The notes beneath the pieces are model-generated. The model worked only from the letters and a program-made list of their open reading frames with translations, was not told where the DNA came from and searched no databases. From Chloromonas sp. AAM2 (lineage: Eukaryota > Chlorophyta > Chlorophyceae > Chlamydomonadales > Chlamydomonadaceae), in assembly GCA_004335635.1 (NCBI GenBank), contig QAXH01004304.1, positions 47,596-62,990 on the forward strand: a stretch of DNA of 15,395 bases. Reading direction: 5' to 3'. Numbering within the stretch: the stretch's first letter is position 1; each line of letters opens with the position of its first letter. Made by a program: the position numbers and the translations under genes. Below, one piece after another: positions 8,765 through 15,395 of this stretch.

Positions 8765-11700
8765 ATGCTGCGGGCCATTGGTGGGCTGGTGCGCAGCTCC
8801 CAGCTGGCAGTCTGCTCTCGGCCCTTCAGCTCAGTAGCCTTGCCCGCAGGACCTGCAACACAGGACCTGGAAAAGTACACACCCAATGAACCGCAAGAGA
8901 CAACGGCCTATCTCCTTAAAGTGCGTGTTGGGGAAGAATCTGAACCTGTCAAACCCTAGGAGCTGCTGAGCTGTCAACATTGTCAGACCATGTGACACTC
9001 CGCTGACCATAAGTGTTTGCATCTGTTGTCCATACATACCGCTGAGGTGGAATGAGTTGGTGCCAGCTCAGCAACCGAGAGCCCTGAATTCCTTGACCCG
9101 CCTGGTTACCATGCCATGTCATTCAGGCGCTTGAGCATGTGCATGTGAGTCCGGGTGTACTCAAGGCCATCATCCACCCCGACAAGGAGTGCACTGTGCA
9201 GCTGCCTGTGCCCCTGGATAATGGTGAGATACTAGGGTAAGCCAGGGTACGTTAGGGTTACTCGAACAACCTTGTCCGTGTACTGATAGTTCATTGCGCT
9301 CAAGGGTCAATGGCTGTTTGGCTTGCACCCAGTGTGCGCATTGCAATGCAGTGTTGTATGCAGCTGGTACCTCAACACTGCACTGGTATTGCTTTCCTTC
9401 AGCACACAACTACGCTCAAGCAGCGTTGGTTCTGCATGCAGGCGAGGTTCAGATTGTGTCCGCACACTTGGTGCAGCACAACAACGTGCGGGGGCCCTTC
9501 AAGGGAGGGATGATTTTCCACCAGGATGTAAATATCGAGGGGCTCAGAAGGTGGGTGGGTACCAGCGCAACCGTCTTTGCTGTAAACATAGAATGAAAAG
9601 ACCTCCGGTAACCTGACAAAACGACATGAGGCAGACATCATACTGAAATCATGATTCTTTGATTGGCCAAGCATTCGCATCACTGTCTGTCCCTGCAGCA
9701 GTTGCACCCACGCACGGATGGCTGGTCCTAACTGATGACCAGTATGCAGAAAGTCTTAGCTTATCTAGTACAACACATGCAAGTGCCATTCGCCGGAATT
9801 CCAGAAAACGAAGACCCCAACAGTGTGTGTCTACCTGAAAGTGTACAGGTTGATGCCGTTGGCCCACACACAATACAACAAGGCTTGTACACATTGCCTG
9901 ACCGCCTCATTCAATTGATTGCGCTGCCTCTTGTGCTTCTTTCCTACTCACCTTCTTCCCCTTCTCTATTGTCGGTTCTGCCCATGCAGTTTGGCTGCGC
10001 TCAACACTTGGAAGACGGTAAGCTGCTGGAAATACAGGATTCAGGTTGTTGTGCCGAGAAGGGGGGAGGGAGCAGATGGATAGAGAGGAACACCACCTCA
10101 GTTGCAATGCACACCCACCCACACCTTACTAACAGACACACACCTGTAACCAGCTGCAATGCACACCCACCCACACCTTGCCAACAGACACACACCTGTA
10201 ACCGTACTTGACCTCTTGCATTCAGAGTCCTGCACCCTGGCTGCCTCCGTGTATTGCGTTTGGCCCTTCCCCCAGCCACCCCCGGTTCACTCAGCAACAA
10301 CATGCTGCACGCCACCTGTCACTTGGGCAGACTTCAGTGCACTTGCAACCATCAGACCCTTCAGTGCACTGACCCTTATGGACGCCGACAAGTGGCATGT
10401 TAATTCTGTTTATGCAAGGGACTTTGTGGAAGTGAAAACAACTGTAAACTGTGGACAGACTTGACCTGGTTCTTGACCATTTTCAGGCCCTGATGGACGT
10501 ACCCTTTGGTGGTGCCAAACTGGGAGTGGCAGTGGACCCCAGGCTGATGACCCCCCGGGAGCAGGAGAAGATCACACGCAAGCTGGTCACGGTGAGAGAC
10601 TAGGGGGAGGGGGGGGCGGCTGGGGCTAGGGTTACCCAAGGGTTGGTTAAGGATGCGCATGGGTAGGGGGTAGGCCCTAGCCGCTAGGGTTGGGCTAAGG
10701 TTGGGCTAGGGTTGTGCATGGGTAGGGGCTAGGGTTTGACTAGGAGTATTGCTTCACCAGCCATGTCGCCCCGCATCGGTCCAAATGCAAATGCAAGCAC
10801 CGTAGCACATACCGCATGGATGCTTGGGCGCGCCATCGGCGGCATCGCCCCTGCGATGGTGCCGCAAAATCATCTGTCAGCAGGTCCACGCTGTCCCACA
10901 TTCAGCTGCCTTGCCTCAGGCTCTGAGTCACTTGAAAGCTGCAGTGTCGTGCCTTCGTCTTCCTGCTTTGTTCCCCTGCCTTTTGCTGCCTAGCAATCCC
11001 AGACAGGCATATTGGTTGACAGCAGGCGCCTGAAATTCAATCTGACCTGTTGCTTCCAAAATAATGATCAGCCTGCTTGTCCTATTCCAGGTTCTCGCGT
11101 CCTTCCCTCTCAGACTTTTGCTGCCTAGCAATTTGAGGCATGCATGTCAATGGACAACAAGAACTCTCTGCCGTGCCCCGCTGTTACCCGTTTGGTGCAG
11201 GCGTTCCAAACGCTGCTGGGCCCCACTGAATGCATCCCCGCACCCGACATTGGCACTGACGAGCGCCACATGTCTTGGGTGTTCGATCAGGTGGGGTAAA
11301 AATGCCTGCAAGCCTGCAACGACCTGTATACTCAGTCCGTTTTCAAACTTGACAAGCTGACATGAGTGTTTAATCAGGTTGGGTGGACACCAGTGCTTCA
11401 GACTTGCACAAAATTGTGCCAAGTCCAGTTTGCCACCTCCATACCTCCAAAGCCACTGAACAGCACCCAGGCCACTCGAACGCCTGGTCATAATGGCTGT
11501 TGCAGTGTTGCAGTGTCGCACATTCCGGAACACTGGTGGAGGCTCCTGCGCTGGGCGACATCCTTATCATTTCCTCGCATCTGTTGTTACCCACATACAC
11601 TGAGCTGTACCTGCTCTTGTTTGTTGTGTTTAATTGGTTGTGTGTTTGGTTATCTTTTCTTGTACGTATAGTCCATGCCCGCCGTCCCGCCCAGTTTGTT

Positions 11701-14700
11701 AATGTGTGAACCCAGTTTTTCCCACCCAGTTTGCTGTGTCTTTTTTGTGCAGTTTTCACGTATCCGCGGGTTCTCCCCGGCCGTGGTTTCGGGCAAGCCG
11801 GTCTGGCTGCACGGCTGCGAGGTAGGCCAAGGAAACGAGCATCTTCAAGGCAGAGCGGATAGACTGGTGACAAACAGATTGGCTGTGGTGCATGTAACAA
11901 GGTACAGGCAGCTAAGCCAGCTGCTGCGATGCACTTTTTCACAGATGTACACAGTGCTCAAAGCAGCGCATACAGGTTGGTGTAGCTCAATTCATGATGT
12001 GCAGGTCCAGAATCATTACCGTTGATGCACCTGCCTGCACTCTGCTGATTTCTTGTGTGCTATGACACAGTGCCGTATGGCACATGAAGCAGGGCAACGT
12101 TCTGCACCCTGTTTTGTGTGATGCCGCACATCTGTTTGTTTGTGTGCCATGGCACAGGGCCGTGAGCGTGCGCCTGGGTGGGGTGCAGCACTGATCTGCC
12201 GCGAGTTCATGCGCAAGATACTGCACAAGCGGGTGGCGGGCAGCACCTTCATCATACAGGTAGAGTCAAACCCGGGGTGATGATGGCCGCTTTGCAGGGA
12301 TATTAAGGGTGGGGATGAGGTGTAGGGAGAGAGTCAGGGCCCTCATGGTGTAGCAGAGGTAGTGCTACACTGATGCACGTGATAGGGTGGCGAGCAGCAC
12401 CTTTATCATACAGGTGGATTTGGGTGAAGGTTGGACTGAAAATGGGTAGAGTAGATCAGGGTGGGCAAGGAAAAGCACCTTGGACACACACGCACATGAA
12501 CAAGCACACGCGCATGGCTGCACTTCAGGGCTTGCTGGCTGCCTGGCCACTGCCGGGTCACTGCTTTGTAAGTTACGGCGCTTGATTGGGGACGAGGCCT
12601 TTTCCAGGGCCTTTGCTGCAGGGGTTTGGCAAAAACGGCAGCTGGGCTGCCGACTCCCTCCACGAACAGGGGGCGAAGATCATAGGCGTCAGCAGCAGCG
12701 AGACGGCAGTGCGGAACATGGTGAGGGGTCGCCGGCATGCTGCAATACCTACGCAACATGTGATACCAATTCAACACTGTCTTGGCATATAAGCGTCCTA
12801 TTTCATCTTAAACTACTGTCAGTGTATCAACTGCAATGCCATTATCATACCATTATTGATACCGGCGCTAGAGCGCCCTGTATTATCCTGCTCAACTGCT
12901 AGCTTGCCCTGATACAAAAGTACAAGGTGCAACAGTTCTGTAATGCTGTACCTATGTGACTAGATGAAACGTGAGATAAGGTCTTTGTTTATTTGGCTTT
13001 GACTGCCTGTTTGACCGCGTCTGCAGGCCAGCGGTTGAAACACTTCCAGTGTGGAGCAAGTATCTTGAACCTAACTATCATCGTTTTTTCTTTGCAGGAC
13101 GGTCTTGACGTCAAGGCGCTGCGGGCGCACGCGGCCCAGGGAAAGTACCTGGCAGAGTTCCCCGGCGGAACAGGTGAGAAACGTCAGGCACATGGCTCAC
13201 ATGGGATGCATGATGGGGGGAACAGGTGAGACTCGCCAGGCACATGGCTCACATGGGATGCATGATGGGGGGAACAGGTGAGAAACGTCAGGCACATGGC
13301 TCACATGGGATGCATGATGGGGGGAACAGGTGAGACTCGCCAGGCACATGGCTCACATGAATTGCATGATGGGAGGAACAGGTGAGACTCGCCAGGCACA
13401 TGGCTCACATGGGTTGCATGATGGGAGGAAGAGGTGAGAAACGTCAGGCACATGGCTCACATGGGTTGCATGATGGGAGGAAGAGGTGAGACACGCCAGG
13501 CACATGGCTCACATGGGTTGCATGATGGGAGGAAGAGGTGAGAAACGTCAGGCACGTGGCTCACATGAATTGCATGATGGGAGGAACAGGTGAGAAACGT
13601 CAGGCACATGGCTCATATGAATTGCATGATGGGAGGAACAGGTGAGAAACGTCAGGCACATGGCTCACATGGGTTGCATGATGGGAGGAACAGGTGAGAA
13701 ACGCCAGGCACATGGCTCACATGGGATGCATGATGGGCGGAACAGGTGAGAAACGTCAGGCACATGGCTCACATGCTACAAAACGATCGACGAAGATGGG
13801 TTGCATGGTGTGGAGAGTTTGGAGATGCGACAGTGATCAAGGCCGCAACACAGCGTTTTTCTTTCAGCACCTTTATGGAAAGGCTTGTCTGCAATTGAGC
13901 CTGAGCCATGTTTTATTGGACCTGGGGAATGTTCCACTGCACCAAACTCTTTCTGTGTAACCTGTCATGGCTGTACGAAGTCTGTTGAGAAACGGATAAA
14001 CTGAAGGGTCCTGAGGTGCCAGCAATGTTCACTGACTCATTGATGTGTTGGTTGCAGCCCACTGCCCATGACATTCGGTCAGCCTGCCCTGCTGTGTGTG
14101 ACATTACTCTTCGTGTGTGTGCCTCATTGGTGGTCTTTTGCGAACCAAATCACTTGTGCTGTATGTGGCATCAGTCCATGTCCCTCTGCCCGTCAACTGC
14201 AGCCATTCCCAACGATGACTCCTTCCTGGAGATCCCGTGTGACATCGTCATGCCAGCAGGTGAGGTCACACTTTGGGATCAGATGTGTGACGAACTTTCG
14301 TACTTTGCACCCTGCTACCAGTGAGCTTTCTTGGCTTAACGATTGTCAGGCGCGTAATTCTTGGAGAGATATTGTGTCTAGCTGCAGTACCGTGGGTGGA
14401 ACCCTGAAAAGCCATGTAATGAATGATGTGTGACTAACAGCCTGGTGAATCCATGCGCCCTGAGACGCCCACTCCCAAGCGATCCCGCCCTGCCGCAATG
14501 AGACTTGTCGTGTACCTGTTAGCTTTTATACTGTACTACGTGCTTAAACTGGTCGCTTTCCAATTGTTGCAAGCCGTTTCTGTCCGTTTCTGCAGCCGTT
14601 CCTGCCACTATCAACGCCAAGACCGCTCCCCGCCTCCAGTGCAGCGCGGTGGTGGAGGCGTCCAACTCGGGGATCACGCCCGAGGGAAACAAGGTGATTG

Positions 14701-15357
14701 CTCGTTGATACGATTGAAGGAGTACTTTTCCTGCTTGGGCCTTGTTCGTCATGGTGGCTGTGGTGGTTGTGGAAATTCCGAAGCCGATCGTGGATCCGCA
14801 ACTGAAGTTGAAGGCGCAAGGTATGAAAGGACAGACACCTTGCACAGTACAGCCAGAAACTGAGGAACTTTACGTTTCATGTGTGCCGCGGCTGCTGGCC
14901 CAAGGAGGACATCACACAAACACTTTGACTAAAGAACATTTTCGTCGCTTGGTTGTTTGTTTTTGCATGTGGAAGCATGATGAGGCAGCTTGCAGCAGAG
15001 GCATCTTGTCTTTTGTGGTGCCATGTTTCGAGTTGAAACATAACGGCTCCAGCGCATAACAATTCACTTGTTCGCTCGTCTCACCCATCTTCATTCACTT
15101 TCAGATTCTTGATCCCGAACGTCACACGAACTTTCCTTCTGTATCACTTTGTTGTTTACCAGTCACGCTCTTGTCACACCGGTTGTTACCTTCTGGCGCT
15201 TTGTGGTTGCCTTTCAGATTCTTGAGGCGCGCGGCATCCCAGTGTGCCCGGACGTGATAGTCAACGGCGGCGGAGTGGTGGTCAGCTTCTTCGAGTGGGT
15301 CCAGAACATGAACCACTCGGTGTGGGACATCGAGGAGGTGGAGCAGAAGCAGGAGAG
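8765..15357 (+). CDS. GDH: Glutamate dehydrogenase, probably mitochondrial; 13 exons seen, 3' end outside window
   Basis: Interconverts glutamate with 2-oxoglutarate and ammonium using NAD(P). Exons: 8765-8920, 9127-9223, 9442-9550, 9990-10017, 10487-10591, 11201-11290, 11753-11821, 12158-12259, 12622-12720, 13098-13173, 14203-14259, 14596-14693, 15218-15357; all introns GT..AG and frame-true, 408 codons plus 2 nt. Residues 1-25 resemble a mitochondrial presequence ([12 protein letters not shown], then RPFSS). Family landmarks: [19 protein letters not shown] with K105; TWKT with K129; PFGGAK with K141; IPAPDIGTD with D181; [15 protein letters not shown]; Rossmann GFGKNG (253-258); [42 protein letters not shown]. 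These include the three active-site lysines and the catalytic Asp. About 40 C-terminal residues should follow. If the last donor were not used, a TAG at 15358-15360 would end the protein early. NAD versus NADP preference is not settled by the sequence. Confidence 0.94.
9224..9262 (+). repeat. TAGGG-rich start of GDH intron 2
   Basis: Intron 2 begins GTGAGATACTAGGGTAAGCC and continues with AGGGTACGTTAGGGTTA, i.e. degenerate telomere-like TAGGG units directly after the 5' splice site. Its first 14 nt match the start of intron 5 at 13 positions. Confidence 0.7.
10103..10206 (+). repeat. Tandem duplication of a 52-bp unit in GDH intron 4
   Basis: Two adjacent copies (10103-10154 and 10155-10206) of a pyrimidine/CA-rich unit starting TGCAATGCACACCCACCCAC. 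They differ at two positions over the first 49 nt. Each contains CCTGTAACC, which includes TGTAA in the GDH sense direction. Confidence 0.9.
10592..10744 (+). repeat. Degenerate telomere-like GGGCTAGGGTT tract in GDH intron 5
   Basis: From the 5' splice site (GTGAGAGACTAGGGGGAGGG) the intron runs for about 150 nt as irregular units of GGGTTAGG/GGGCTAGGGTT type. The longer word GCATGGGTAGGGG occurs twice (near 10656 and 10719). This is compatible with an interstitial telomeric sequence or with G-run splicing elements. Confidence 0.8.
10980..11133 (+). repeat. Two dispersed copies of CTTTTGCTGCCTAGCAAT in GDH intron 5
   Basis: An 18-nt word occurs exactly at 10980-10997 and again at about 11116-11133. 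It lies upstream of exon 6 and has no known function. Confidence 0.75.
11366..11379 (+). repeat. Weak copy of the exon 6 / intron 6 junction
   Basis: GTGTTTAATCAGGT resembles the true junction GTGTTCGATCAG|GT at 11279-11292 in 12 of 14 positions, 87 nt downstream. Short enough that chance is possible on its own. Confidence 0.4.
12053..12076 (+). repeat. Copy of the exon 8 acceptor region in intron 7
   Basis: This 24-nt segment matches the real 3' splice site region at 12140-12163 in 21 of 24 positions, including the CACAG and the following GCCGT. The offset is 87 nt. Confidence 0.65.
12385..12415 (+). repeat. Copy of the exon 8 end and its donor in intron 8
   Basis: A 31-nt segment matches 12231-12261 (last 29 nt of exon 8 plus GT) at 29 positions. 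It would encode almost the same residues (STFIIQ) and keeps the CAG|GT donor. The offset is 154 nt. Confidence 0.85.
13167..13775 (+). repeat. 52-bp minisatellite spanning the exon 10 donor, about 11.7 units
   Basis: Units begin at 13167, 13219, 13271, 13323, 13375, 13427, 13479, 13531, 13583, 13635, 13687 and 13739 with an exact 52-nt period; the last unit stops at about 13775. Each starts GGAACAGGTGAG (GGAAGAGGTGAG in three) and contains GGCACATGGCTCACATG or a one-base variant. The first 7 nt of unit 1 are the end of GDH exon 10, so every unit carries a copy of the 5' splice site. Unit variants (AAACGTC, ACTCGCC, ACACGCC, AAACGCC) alternate in part, indicating repeated amplification. Confidence 0.97.
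13776..14202 (+). other. Rest of GDH intron 10
   Basis: About 430 nt between the minisatellite and exon 11. No gene-like frame is supported. A stretch at 14049-14073 (TTGCAGCCCACTGCCCATGA) loosely resembles the exon 11 acceptor region. Confidence 0.5.
15098..15112 (+). repeat. Exact 15-nt copy of the exon 13 acceptor
   Basis: CTTTCAGATTCTTGA occurs here and again at 15211-15225, where it is the real acceptor and first bases of exon 13. The offset is 113 nt, so use of the upstream site would shift the frame. Confidence 0.8.
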
Positions 15358-15395
15358 GTAGGTGTGCAGTGGGACATCGAGGAGGTGGAGCAGGA
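15323..15395 (+). repeat. Tandem copy of the exon 13 end, cut by the window edge
   Basis: TGGGACATCGAGGAGGTGGA plus GCAG (15323-15346) is repeated exactly at 15370-15393, a 47-nt period. The copies flank the predicted donor AG|GTAGGT at 15358. The second copy follows TGTGCAG, which also looks like an acceptor. More copies may lie beyond the window. Confidence 0.9.

Noticed and set aside
10592..10744. True chromosome end
   Set aside because: Units are irregular and lie inside an intron with the gene continuing on both sides.
13167..13775. CRISPR-like array
   Set aside because: Units are contiguous 52-bp tandem copies with no unique spacers, in a eukaryotic intron.
15149..15361. GDH ending at TAG 15358-15360
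   Set aside because: The family normally continues about 40 residues further, and AG|GTAGGT is a good donor; kept only as a caveat.

Overview
The window looks like nuclear DNA of a green alga (Chlorophyta, probably a chlorophyte of the Chlamydomonas/Dunaliella/Haematococcus kind). This is inferred from an intron-rich architecture with short GC-rich exons, a photosystem I antenna gene, a plant-type AN1/C2H2 stress-associated protein, a probable organelle-targeted glutamate dehydrogenase, and a TGTAA-type poly(A) signal. I assembled three gene models by hand from exon reading frames plus GT..AG borders. In all three, every intron keeps the frame and the family motifs run on across the junctions.

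Layout. 1-668: 3' flank of the antenna gene and an unrecognised minus-strand frame open at the window edge. 669-2719 (minus): complete seven-exon Lhca gene, 247 aa. 2720-4892: long intergenic stretch with an orphan exon-like block, a possible gag-like fragment, a Leu/Gln-type trinucleotide repeat and otherwise nothing recognisable. 4893-8221 (minus): complete six-exon AN1-AN1-C2H2 zinc-finger protein, 382 aa, with one 1.1-kb intron that seems to hold a decayed insertion. 8222-8764: 543-bp head-to-head promoter region. 8765 to the right edge (plus): at least 13 exons of a glutamate dehydrogenase gene, 408 codons seen, C-terminus outside the window.

The genes are not an operon. They are separate nuclear genes for light harvesting, stress or protein quality control, and nitrogen/carbon metabolism. 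The zinc-finger and dehydrogenase genes share a divergent promoter region and might be co-regulated.

The most unusual signal is in the GDH gene. Several introns contain extra copies of their own flanking splice junctions. The clearest is a 52-bp minisatellite of about 12 units that begins inside the last 7 nt of exon 10 and repeats the 5' splice site in every unit. Similar, shorter echoes lie next to exons 6, 8 and 13. Introns 2 and 5 also open with almost the same sequence, followed by degenerate TAGGG (telomere-like) runs. I saw no phage, CRISPR or bacterial-type system.
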